A stretch of 12,456 nt of DNA, taken from assembly GCA_903870955.1 (NCBI GenBank), contig CAIQEX010000770.1, forward strand, positions 1-12,456, read 5' to 3'. The number at the start of each line of letters is the position of its first letter. Within the stretch, counting starts at the first letter, position 1. A program made the position numbers and the translations under genes. The notes under the pieces were generated by a model. That model made no database searches. It was not told where the DNA came from and was given only the letters and a program-made list of their open reading frames with translations. The DNA comes from an uncultured beta proteobacterium. GTDB lineage: Bacteria; Pseudomonadota; Gammaproteobacteria; Burkholderiales; Burkholderiaceae_C. Of this stretch, positions 6,300 through 12,456 are shown one piece after another.

Positions 6300-6305
6300 T
6301 ATACT
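6300..6305 (+). promoter_or_regulatory. -10-like box TATACT before the DsbG-like gene
   Basis: TATACT matches the -10 consensus at 5 of 6 positions and ends 7 nt before the ATG at 6313, in the 17-nt gap after the RcnB-like gene. No Shine-Dalgarno sequence is present, so a leaderless second transcript is possible. No convincing -35 element is seen. Confidence 0.35.
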
Positions 6306-6312
6306 TTTCGGC

Positions 6313-6921
6313 ATGACCTTCACCGCATTCACTCCGAACCGTCGCCAAGCACTTGGCACTTTGTCTATTGCGCTGGCCGGCGCTTGGGGATTGAGCGCCT
6401 GTTCACCGCAGGACGCAGCAACCAAACCCGTGGCCGGCAGCGTAAAGCCAGCAGAGTCATACGACTTGCTGGCCAAGGAGGGACGGGGCTTTAACGTGGG
6501 TGCGTTGATGAGTGCCAACACGGTGTATGTGCTGTTTGACCCGCAATGCCCGCACTGCGGTCATTTGTGGGAACAGGCCCTGCCGCTGCACAAAAAAGTG
6601 AAGTTCGTCTGGATGCCCGTGGCCTTCATTGGTGCCAAGAGCGCTCCTCAGGGTGCTGCGCTGCTGACTGCGGCCGACCCGGTGGCCGCCATGACCACAC
6701 ATGAAGCGTCCATTCTGGCGGGTACCGGGGGTACCTCGGCTTCTTCCAGTATTCCGGACGATATCGCTGCCGCCATCAAGAAAAACACCGATCTGTTCAA
6801 CAGCATGGGTGTGGAGTCGGTGCCCTTCATCGTGGCCAAAAACGCCAGCACCGGTCAGGTGGTGACCAATGCCGGCGCGATGGAAACTGCGGCGCTCGCG
6901 CAGTTCCTGGGATTGAACTAG
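6313..6921 (+). CDS. DsbG-like thioredoxin-fold lipoprotein
   Basis: A 202-residue envelope protein with a DsbC/DsbG-type thioredoxin fold. The active-site motif is C79-P-H-C82 in FDPQCPHCGHLWE, and V170-P171 is the cis-proline loop that faces it. This supports disulfide isomerase, reductase or oxidase activity on exported proteins. The N-terminus has an arginine pair (NRRQAL), a hydrophobic stretch and the lipobox L27-S-A-C30, so the mature protein is probably anchored by lipid at C30. It lacks the N-terminal dimerisation domain of DsbC and DsbG, which makes isomerase-style dimers less likely. The ATG at 6313 is fixed by the signal peptide. Its TAG overlaps the stop of the convergent uspA-like gene at CTAG. 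Confidence 0.85.
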   Translation: MTFTAFTPNRRQALGTLSIALAGAWGLSACSPQDAATKPVAGSVKPAESYDLLAKEGRGFNVGALMSANTVYVLFDPQCPHCGHLWEQALPLHKKVKFVWMPVAFIGAKSAPQGAALLTAADPVAAMTTHEASILAGTGGTSASSSIPDDIAAAIKKNTDLFNSMGVESVPFIVAKNASTGQVVTNAGAMETAALAQFLGLN

Positions 6922-7358
6922 CGAGTAATCAAAACCGGGATGCTGGATTCGGCGACCACCTTGTTGGCTACGCTGCCCAGCATCAAGCGGGCAATGCCGG
7001 TACGTCCATGCGATCCCATCACGATCAGGTCGCAGCCCAATTCCTTGGCACTTTCCACGATGCCGCTGGCCGCGGCCACGTCTTCCACCAACCGAACCGT
7101 CAGGTTGACGGCGGGTGATTCCGCATTGCACAAGGCTTCCGCCTGCGCATGCGCCTGGGCCGCCAACTGCTGCGCCGCAGAAGAATAGGCCTGGTAGCCC
7201 ATCGGATTGACTTCGCCCACGCCCAGGTAGGGATAGGGGTCAGACACATACAAAGCAGTCAGAACCGCGCCGTTCAAACGGGCCATACTGACAGCGAGTT
7301 TGGCGGCATGTTCGGAAGCAGCAGAGCCGTCGGTTGCCAACAAAATACTTTTAAACAT
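6918..7358 (-). CDS. Universal stress protein (UspA family)
   Basis: A 146-residue single-domain UspA protein, a cytoplasmic dimer-forming, usually ATP-binding stress protein. The strand-1 motif ILLATDGS is at 5-12. The nucleotide-binding signature G115-S-H-G118, nine residues, G128-S129 is intact, so ATP binding is expected. D10 fits the conserved adenine-contact Asp. The start is supported by AGAGG 6 nt before the ATG. An FNR-type palindrome is centred 64 bp upstream, and a CAAGAT -10-like box at 7393-7388 places the palindrome at about -41.5, the class II activator position. Control by low oxygen is therefore a good inference; Anr controls usp genes in Pseudomonas. Confidence 0.92.
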   Translation of the reverse strand: MFKSILLATDGSAASEHAAKLAVSMARLNGAVLTALYVSDPYPYLGVGEVNPMGYQAYSSAAQQLAAQAHAQAEALCNAESPAVNLTVRLVEDVAAASGIVESAKELGCDLIVMGSHGRTGIARLMLGSVANKVVAESSIPVLITR

Positions 7359-7415
7359 ATAAGCCTCTATGGGTGTTGTGATGCCTCATCTTGCGCCCAT
7401 CCGCAACTCAGTTAT

Positions 7416-7429
7416 TTGACTTTAGTCAA
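7416..7429. promoter_or_regulatory. FNR/Anr-type palindromic operator
   Basis: TTGAC-TTTA-GTCAA is a perfect inverted repeat with 5-bp arms and a 4-bp spacer, the geometry of FNR/Anr/CRP-family sites (FNR consensus TTGAT-N4-ATCAA). It lies between the divergent uspA-like and DUF427 genes. Toward uspA the CAAGAT box sits at the class II distance. Toward DUF427 a CATAAT box at 7457-7462 would place the site near -46.5, a less standard position. Confidence 0.7.
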
Positions 7430-7488
7430 CAGCCGTTCACAACTGGCATTCACCACCATAATCTGCGCCATCACTTCAAAGGAAACCC

Positions 7489-7767
7489 ATGAAAGCCACC
7501 TGGAACGGCATCACGATTGCCGAAAGCGACGACACCGTGCTGGTCGAAGGGAACCACTATTTCCCGACCAGCTCACTGAAGCGTGAATACACCAGCTTCA
7601 GCAACCACAAGACCAGTTGCCCCTGGAAAGGTCAGGCCAGCTATTACAGCCTGATGATCAACGGCGAGGTCAACACCGACGCCGTCTGGTACTACGCCGA
7701 CCCGAAACCCGAGGCCGAAATGATCAGAGATCGGGTCGCCTTTTGGAAGGGCGTGAAGGTGGAATAG
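7489..7767 (+). CDS. DUF427 family protein
   Basis: A 92-residue single-domain DUF427 protein, a small beta-rich fold with unknown biochemical role. Landmarks are WNGITIAESDDTVLVEGNHY at 5-24, CPWKGQASYYSL at 44-55, and the AVWYYADPKPEAEMIRDRVAF segment near the C-terminus. The length is right for a complete single domain. Start support is AAGGA 5 nt before the ATG. A CATAAT box 26 nt upstream of the start is a plausible -10 element, and the FNR-type palindrome lies further upstream, so oxygen control of this gene as well as of uspA is possible. Confidence 0.9.
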   Translation: MKATWNGITIAESDDTVLVEGNHYFPTSSLKREYTSFSNHKTSCPWKGQASYYSLMINGEVNTDAVWYYADPKPEAEMIRDRVAFWKGVKVE

Positions 7768-7772
7768 GCGCA

Positions 7773-7803
7773 TATGATTTGGTCTGCCCACCGTCGTGGG
7801 CAG
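7773..7803 (+). promoter_or_regulatory. -10-like TATGAT and adjoining hairpin
   Basis: TATGAT at 7773-7778 is followed at 7784-7803 by CTGCCCAC and GTGGGCAG, a perfect 8-bp stem around loop CGTC. If TATGAT is a real -10 box, transcription starts at the base of the hairpin, which would cap the 5' end of the DUF898 mRNA. Alternatively the hairpin marks the 3' end of the DUF427 transcript, whose stop is 16 nt earlier. No U-tract follows. Confidence 0.4.
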
Positions 7804-7819
7804 CCATTGAAAGGCGCAC

Positions 7820-8980
7820 ATGGAAGAGTTGATGGATACCGTTCCGGTGGAACTCGACCAGAGCGAAGATCTGACGGTAGTTTTTACGGGCTCGGGCAGT
7901 GAGTATTTCAGAATCTGGATCGTCAATTTGCTCTTGATGCTGGTTACGTTTGGCATCTATTTCCCCTGGGCCAAGGTTCGCAAGTTACGCTACTTTTACG
8001 GCAACACCCTGGTAGGCGGCGAGCCCTTGGGTTTTCATGGCGACCCCAAGAAAATGTTCAAGGGTTACGTGCTGGTGGCCGTGCTGTTTGGCTGCTACTC
8101 GGCGGCGGGAAAGTTTTCTCCAGGCGCTGGTTTTATTGCCCTGCTGCTAATTGCTGCCTTGTGGCCTGCGCTGCTGAAATCATCGCTGCAGTTTCGCCTG
8201 GCCAACACCAGTTGGCGGGGACTGCGATTTCGGTTTGCGGGGGACCTGGCAGGTGCCTATAAGGCCGCCTTGCCGCTGTTTGTACCCGGCGCATTGATCG
8301 TCGGCGTGTCGGCATTTGCGGGTGTCAATACAGGCAAGCAGACCACGTTGGGCATTGTCATCGGATTACTGGGACTAGGCTCGGTGCTGCTCGCACCCTG
8401 GCTGCTGTGGAAACTAAAAAACTACCAGCACACGAACTACACGCTCGGTGGCGAGCAGACGCGTTTTGGTGCCAGTGTCTGGAGCTTTTACACACTCACA
8501 TTCAAGGTGATTGGGGTGTACCTGGGTTTGCTGATCGCGTTCGGTATAGCGTTTGGGCTTCTGGGTGGCGTGGCTGTCATGTCGGCGTCCAAACATGTGG
8601 ACCCGCAGGCCATGGCCATGGCATTTTTCTGGCTCGTACCGCTTGGCTTCATCCTGTTGATTGGCTTGAATGCCTTTTCGGTAGCCCGCTCCCAGGACCT
8701 GGTCTGGAACCATACCTCCTCCGAACATGTGCAGTTTCAAAGCCGCCTGCGTTTTCGTTCGCTGTTCTGGCTGAATATCAAAAACTGGTTGCTAACCGCC
8801 CTCACGCTGGGCTTGTACTGGCCCTTTGCTGCCGTTGCCACAAGGCGCCTGCGCCTTGAAGCCGTATCCCTCGCCCTCTCCATGGCAGTAGAGAAACTGG
8901 TGGCAGATAGCACCAGCAATGCAGGAGACGCAGCCGGTGATGCAGCAGGCGACTTCTTTGGCTTTGACATCGGCCTGTGA
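7820..8980 (+). CDS. DUF898 (YjgN-like) polytopic membrane protein
   Basis: A 386-residue inner-membrane protein of the DUF898 family (E. coli YjgN), function unknown. The N-terminal hallmark begins at Y29 and runs through TFGIYFPWAKVRKLRYFYG at 43-61. Several hydrophobic segments follow, roughly at 85-121, 149-168, 178-198, 228-255 and 267-286. A second copy of the hallmark (FWLNIKNWLL, then TLGLYWPFA and RRLRLE) occurs near 313-345, pointing to an internal duplication. The C-terminal tail is rich in GDAAGD repeats and acidic. ATG 7820 has AAAGG 5 nt upstream; ATG 7832 is an alternative start. The stop overlaps the GTG of the peptidase gene, so the two products are made together. Confidence 0.9.
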   Translation: MEELMDTVPVELDQSEDLTVVFTGSGSEYFRIWIVNLLLMLVTFGIYFPWAKVRKLRYFYGNTLVGGEPLGFHGDPKKMFKGYVLVAVLFGCYSAAGKFSPGAGFIALLLIAALWPALLKSSLQFRLANTSWRGLRFRFAGDLAGAYKAALPLFVPGALIVGVSAFAGVNTGKQTTLGIVIGLLGLGSVLLAPWLLWKLKNYQHTNYTLGGEQTRFGASVWSFYTLTFKVIGVYLGLLIAFGIAFGLLGGVAVMSASKHVDPQAMAMAFFWLVPLGFILLIGLNAFSVARSQDLVWNHTSSEHVQFQSRLRFRSLFWLNIKNWLLTALTLGLYWPFAAVATRRLRLEAVSLALSMAVEKLVADSTSNAGDAAGDAAGDFFGFDIGL

Positions 8981-10053
8981 CCACCGTGGATTCAGCATCC
9001 GACACGCTGCGCGCTGCCACGCTCACGGCCAGCTACTTTGACGGGCAATCGGCCAAAGCGCATACCGCGCAATTGCAGTTCTCTGGTGACCAACTGCACA
9101 TCGTCGGCGAGAACATCGCGCGTAACGTAAAAATCCGTGACGTGCAATGGCCAGAGCGGACGCGCCACGGCCGGCGCATTGCCCATCTGCCGGGCGGCGG
9201 ACTGGTTCAAACAGACGACTGGGCGGCATGGGACGCGTGGCAGGCGGCCCACGGGCGGCACGACTCGCTGGTCGTCAAAATGCAGCAAAGCTGGCGCGCA
9301 GTGCTGGCCAGCATCCTGCTGCTGGTGGCGCTGCTAGGTGCCGTCTATGGTTGGGGGTTGCCGATACTGGCGGATGTCGCAGTCGCCGCCACACCGCAGG
9401 CGATTGATGTCAGCTTGGGCGAATCGACATTGGCGGCGATTGATGACAGCCTCATGCTGCCTTCGCAACTGAGTGCAACCGAACAGCGCCGAATCGAGTC
9501 GGCTTGGCAACAGGCGGTTGATGCGCTGGCTCCCGCCAAGACCCCGCGTTGGACCCTGGTGTTTCGCAAAAGCCGGATCGGTCCCAACGCCTTTGCCCTG
9601 CCCGGTGGCACCATCGTCATGACGGACGAACTGGTCAAGCTGGTGGATGGCGACACCCAAGTATTGACCGCCGTGCTGGCACATGAACTCGGTCATCTGG
9701 AACACCGCGACGGCATTCGCATGCTGGTTCAGGTGGCCGTATTGGGCAGCATCAGTTCGATGCTGCTGGGCGACTTCAGCACCGTGCTGGCGGCTGCTCC
9801 TGCACTGCTCGGTCAAGCCCAATATTCGCGTGCCGCCGAACACCAGGCCGATGTCTATTCGCTACGTGTGCTCAAGGCGGCTCACATTGCGCCCTCTTCC
9901 ATGGTCAAGCTGTTTGACAAACTGGCGGAGCAGCGCAGCCAAGGCAAACCCAAAGCGATTGAAAAACCCGAAGACACGCTGCTGGGGATCGCATTTGCCT
10001 CGCATCCCACCGATGCAGACCGCATTGCCTTCTTCAAGCAAGCGCAACCCTGA
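8977..10053 (+). CDS. M48 family metallopeptidase
   Basis: A 358-residue, membrane-anchored zinc endopeptidase. Residues about 13-90 form an N-terminal beta-rich domain seen in this subgroup (DUF7092 in memory) with WPERTRHGRRIAHLPGG at 58-74. A single transmembrane helix spans about 108-131. The catalytic domain follows: H236-E237-L-G-H240 is the zinc/catalytic motif, and E288 in SRAAEHQAD is the third zinc ligand. Topology places the peptidase domain on the periplasmic side if the N-terminus is cytoplasmic. Relatives (HtpX, LoiP, BepA) act in envelope protein quality control. The GTG at 8977 overlaps the DUF898 stop as GTGA, showing translational coupling. A role in processing or guarding the DUF898 protein is inference. 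Confidence 0.92.
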   Translation: MTTVDSASDTLRAATLTASYFDGQSAKAHTAQLQFSGDQLHIVGENIARNVKIRDVQWPERTRHGRRIAHLPGGGLVQTDDWAAWDAWQAAHGRHDSLVVKMQQSWRAVLASILLLVALLGAVYGWGLPILADVAVAATPQAIDVSLGESTLAAIDDSLMLPSQLSATEQRRIESAWQQAVDALAPAKTPRWTLVFRKSRIGPNAFALPGGTIVMTDELVKLVDGDTQVLTAVLAHELGHLEHRDGIRMLVQVAVLGSISSMLLGDFSTVLAAAPALLGQAQYSRAAEHQADVYSLRVLKAAHIAPSSMVKLFDKLAEQRSQGKPKAIEKPEDTLLGIAFASHPTDADRIAFFKQAQP

Positions 10054-10104
10054 CACCGCCCAGTCTGGCACACGCCTAACGGCAAGTTTCCAGTGCTGCG
10101 ATGC

Positions 10105-10869
10105 TCAGAACAAGGACAAGTTTTGCCCTGCTTCCGGGTCAGTGCGCTGGGCCTTGCCAGATTCGGCGTTGGCGGATTTGACGGCTTTGGCGTTCTTGGT
10201 GCTTGTGGGGCGCGGTGCCGCTTGCCCCACCAACTGCTCGGCTGGCCAGGCTTGCATCCAGCCCGCAGCGGATTGCGGCGTGGCGTCCAGCCAGTTGCGG
10301 CAATCCTGCTCGGCGATCAGCACGGGCATGCGTTTCTCTTCTCCCGGCTGGTGCATGCGCCCCATCAGGGCGTGGCCATCGGCGTTCACCGTGAGCAGGG
10401 TAAAGCTGTCCACCACTTCGCCATCCTGCGGGTTCACCCAGCGCTCCCACAAACCTGCCACCGCGAAAGGTGCCTGATCGGCCCGTGCAATTTGCCAGCG
10501 CACCGCCCGACCACCGTTGTGGGCGGCCTCCTCCCAACAGGGTTCGAAAAAGCTGCGCATCGGTGCCAAGGCCCATTGGCGCGCATGCCAGGGGCCGCGA
10601 TAGCTGGGTTTCTCAAAGGCGGTTTCGCTGCGGGCGTTGTAGGTCTTGCGGCCGATGTCCAGTGCCTGCTTGGCGTCTTTGCACCAGCGCGGCACCAGGC
10701 CAAAACGGGCCAGTCGGCAGATGACACTGTCACCCGCACCGCGCAACAAAATCGGTGCCGAATAGCCGGGGTAGATTTCGTCGGGCCACTCTTCGTGGGG
10801 CAAGTCGACTACGCCGAGTCGGTGTGCGGCGATTTCCTGGCGCGTAGAAGGTACGTAGTTGGTACACAT
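10105..10869 (-). CDS. SOS response-associated peptidase (SRAP, YedK/HMCES family)
   Basis: A 254-residue SRAP protein. YedK and HMCES recognise abasic sites in single-stranded DNA and form a stable thiazolidine crosslink through the N-terminal cysteine. C2 follows the initiator Met directly (MCTNY), as required. N78 in NARSET, E109 in FFEP, and H173 in the MGRMHQPGEEKRMP stretch match the other active-site residues. That stretch is longer than the short HxRMP motif of E. coli YedK, a variant I associate with betaproteobacteria. The last 35 residues are a Lys/Ala/Ser-rich, probably disordered tail. The gene begins 35 nt after ylqF and is likely in its operon; no LexA-type box is visible in that gap. 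Confidence 0.92.
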   Translation of the reverse strand: MCTNYVPSTRQEIAAHRLGVVDLPHEEWPDEIYPGYSAPILLRGAGDSVICRLARFGLVPRWCKDAKQALDIGRKTYNARSETAFEKPSYRGPWHARQWALAPMRSFFEPCWEEAAHNGGRAVRWQIARADQAPFAVAGLWERWVNPQDGEVVDSFTLLTVNADGHALMGRMHQPGEEKRMPVLIAEQDCRNWLDATPQSAAGWMQAWPAEQLVGQAAPRPTSTKNAKAVKSANAESGKAQRTDPEAGQNLSLF

Positions 10870-10904
10870 AAGGCTACCGGACCTCCCGCCGCGCTGGCCA
10901 CCAA

Positions 10905-11900
10905 TTAGTCACTCGTTTCATCGTCTTCATCGTCCGCTGCACCGCGACTGCCGTGCTTCGGCGGACGCGGCACTTTCTTCAGGCGGATATTGCGCGCCAG
11001 CTCGATCGCATCCTTCTTGACCTGGCGCTCGGCATCCAGCTTTTCGCCCACTTCCAGCCATTGGGCAAACTCGTCCGGGGTTTCCAGCGTCACCCGGCCC
11101 AGTGCGCCCGAGCGGAAGTCGTGAATCACGATTTCGGCCGCATGGTTGAGGTTGACCTTGCCACCGCCCAGCAAGGCACCACGCTTGCGCCCCACCGCGT
11201 CAAGCAACTGCTCGTCGCTCAGCGTGGCGGCGTCCTTGATTTTGTAGCGCGCCTCCAGCGCCGGCCCGTAGTGCTGGCGCAGATAGTCCAGCAATTCCAG
11301 AGCCACTTCCTCGTCCTCAAAGGCATTGCGCCCCACCGCGCCACTGGCCGCCAGGTTGTAGCCGCTCTTGGCCACGATGATGCGGGGCCACAGAATGCCC
11401 GGCGTGTCATAGAGGTAGAAATCGTCGGCGATGGTGATGCGCTGTTCCAGCTTGGTGACGCCGGCTTCATCGCCGGTTTTGGCGGCGCGTTTGCCCTTGA
11501 GCGTGTTGATCAGGGTCGACTTGCCAACGTTGGGAATGCCGCAAATCAGCACCCGCATCGGCTTGGTCATGCCGCCCCGGTTGGGCGCCAAGCCGTGGCA
11601 GGCAGCTACCAACGCTTTGGAGGGGGTGGACATACTGGCATCCAGCGGCAAAGCGCGCACACCGGGTTGGGCGTTGAAGTGCTCCAGCCAGGCCGTGGTG
11701 CGCGCCGGATCGGCCAAATCCTGCTTGTTGAGCACCTTGAGCGCCGGTTTGCCCTTGGTGATTTCGGCCAGCATGGGGTTGGCGCTGGAGCCCGGCAGGC
11801 GCGCATCCAGCAACTCGATGACCACATCAATTTCCTTGATGCGCTCGGCAATCGCTTTGCGGGTCAGATGCATATGCCCGGGGAACCATTGAATTGCCAT
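10905..11900 (-). CDS. ylqF: Ribosome biogenesis GTPase YlqF/RbgA
   Basis: A 331-residue circularly permuted GTPase. In Bacillus, RbgA acts at a late step of 50S subunit assembly. The permuted motif order is clear: G4 N58-K-Q-D61 comes first, then G1 GIPNVGKST (P-loop K127, S128), G2 T149, and G3 D165-T-P-G168. The opening IQWFPGHMHLTRK is the family hallmark. The region after about residue 180 is the ANTAR-like RNA-binding domain. The C-terminus carries a basic stretch (KKVPRPPKHGSR) and ends in a very acidic DDEDDE tail. The ATG at 11900 is the only start that preserves the hallmark. It lies 72 nt after the gshA stop on the same strand, with a possible terminator between. Confidence 0.93.
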   Translation of the reverse strand: MAIQWFPGHMHLTRKAIAERIKEIDVVIELLDARLPGSSANPMLAEITKGKPALKVLNKQDLADPARTTAWLEHFNAQPGVRALPLDASMSTPSKALVAACHGLAPNRGGMTKPMRVLICGIPNVGKSTLINTLKGKRAAKTGDEAGVTKLEQRITIADDFYLYDTPGILWPRIIVAKSGYNLAASGAVGRNAFEDEEVALELLDYLRQHYGPALEARYKIKDAATLSDEQLLDAVGRKRGALLGGGKVNLNHAAEIVIHDFRSGALGRVTLETPDEFAQWLEVGEKLDAERQVKKDAIELARNIRLKKVPRPPKHGSRGAADDEDDETSD

Positions 11901-11915
11901 GCCGCTGAACTTTCT

Positions 11916-11949
11916 AAAAAAACCAAACAGCCTGAATTGTCGGGCAGTT
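11916..11949 (-). terminator. Possible intrinsic terminator of gshA
   Basis: On the minus strand, AACTGCC and GGCTGTT form a 7-bp stem with one central mismatch around a 10-nt loop. TGG and then seven T residues (the A-run at 11916-11922 on the plus strand) follow. It sits between gshA and ylqF. The imperfect stem makes it modest, but it is the only hairpin in the window followed by a true T-run. Confidence 0.4.
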
Positions 11950-11972
11950 CACCGGCGACGCTTCAATAGGCT

Positions 11973-12456
11973 TCAGGGCGAGACCACAACCGGCTTCGCC
12001 ACCAGGCGTTTGGGCGACAAATATTCCTGCAGGTAGATGTCAAACGGCATGGTGTCGGCCGCTTCAATGGCTGCCTGATCCTGCACCGACTTGGCGCTTT
12101 GCTCGGCCCAGGACGCCGCATCGGCATCGGTCATGGGCAAGTCCAGCATGGCTTGCCGCGTCTTGACGGACTGTGCCCGCACGAAGGCAACAAAGGAACC
12201 GTCAAACTCTTCTTGCACCGCTTTGAGCACACGCGCCGAGGGCGTCGTATCCGGGTGTTGCAAGGCATGTTCCGCATCCAGCACGGCGCGGGAATAGTCG
12301 GTGGTAGCGAACTCGGCGTCCAGCTGCGCGGCAATGGGTTTGAGTTGCTGCACGATCTCCAGGCCCCAGGTCGTAAGGGTCATCTTCCCCTGGCCTTTTT
12401 CCAGTTCCAGGCCGGGCTCCCGGCCACGCTCGGCGGCCAGGTGCTGATTGCGCCCA
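11973..12456 (-). CDS. gshA: Glutamate-cysteine ligase, C-terminal part (window edge)
   Basis: The last 160 residues of a protein whose start lies beyond the right edge. It aligns by eye with the end of E. coli-type GshA, which joins glutamate and cysteine in the first step of glutathione synthesis. Matches include REPGLELEKGQG to E. coli GRKPGLTLGIG, HPDTTPSARVLKA to the NPDLTFSARILRS segment, and IEAADTMPF to EMEAADTEPF near the end. Beyond that shared motif it carries a longer tail, YLQEYLSPKRLVAKP. The ATP-binding and catalytic residues are in the missing N-terminal part, so intactness cannot be judged. The frame is open to the edge with no internal stop. Confidence 0.85.
   Translation of the reverse strand, partial: GRNQHLAAERGREPGLELEKGQGKMTLTTWGLEIVQQLKPIAAQLDAEFATTDYSRAVLDAEHALQHPDTTPSARVLKAVQEEFDGSFVAFVRAQSVKTRQAMLDLPMTDADAASWAEQSAKSVQDQAAIEAADTMPFDIYLQEYLSPKRLVAKPVVVSP

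Noticed and set aside
6720..6735. Two GGTACC copies separated by a G-run
   Set aside because: They lie inside the DsbG-like coding region and encode an ordinary Gly/Thr-rich loop (AGTGGTSAS); no sign of a repeat element or site-specific function.
8922..8955. GDAAGD-type repeat at the end of the DUF898 gene
   Set aside because: The codons differ between units, so it is a protein-level low-complexity tail and not a DNA tandem repeat.
10093..10908. Plus-strand open frame of about 271 codons opposite the SRAP gene
   Set aside because: The opposite strand has the complete SRAP active site; the plus frame is compositional shadow.
10953..11969. Plus-strand open frame of about 338 codons opposite ylqF
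   Set aside because: The minus strand encodes all the G motifs of YlqF in order. The plus-strand reading has no family match and begins inside that gene.

Overview
The window looks like ordinary chromosomal sequence from a betaproteobacterium, most likely family Comamonadaceae (Rhodoferax/Polaromonas-like). That placement is from memory of protein families: an SRAP protein with the MCTNY start, the E. coli-type GshA tail, and the run of small DUF proteins (DUF924, DUF427, DUF898, DUF938 and one resembling DUF6172). The DNA looks moderately GC-rich and evenly so. I see no transposase, integrase, phage gene, tRNA, rRNA or CRISPR array, and no stretch over about 115 bases without a gene.

Layout, left to right. 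(1) 116-1398: a triple zinc-ribbon protein followed by a TerB-like protein. (2) 1395-2234, minus strand: a secreted LpqC/PHB-depolymerase-type esterase whose stop codon overlaps that of the TerB-like gene. (3) 2372-3459: a DUF924 protein, then a tight pair of small uncharacterised proteins. (4) 3475-4092, minus strand: an RNase D-like DEDDy 3'-5' exonuclease, divergent from 4127-5768, which carries a DUF6172-like protein, a PPOX-type flavoprotein and a DUF938 methyltransferase-like protein. (5) 5873-6921: an RcnB-like periplasmic protein and a DsbG-like thioredoxin-fold lipoprotein. (6) 6918-7358, minus strand: a universal stress protein, facing a DUF427 gene across an FNR/Anr-type palindrome. 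(7) 7820-10053: a DUF898 membrane protein translationally coupled to an M48 metallopeptidase. (8) 12456-10105, minus strand: the 3' end of gshA, then ylqF (ribosome-assembly GTPase), then an SRAP/YedK abasic-site protein.

The themes are envelope quality control (RcnB-like, DsbG-like, DUF898 plus M48 peptidase), thiol and oxygen stress (GshA, DsbG-like, UspA with an FNR-type site) and nucleic-acid upkeep (RNase D-like, SRAP, YlqF). These are neighbours, not one obvious pathway.

I do not see a convincing new multi-gene system. The points most worth a second look lie in the non-coding DNA: a perfect five-unit heptamer tract directly before the TerB-like start codon, with weaker echoes before two other genes; an FNR-type palindrome at a spacing that fits activation of the stress-protein gene; compact hairpins just after three stop codons; several -10-like boxes 6-8 nt before start codons, suggesting leaderless mRNAs; and two convergent gene pairs whose stop codons overlap.
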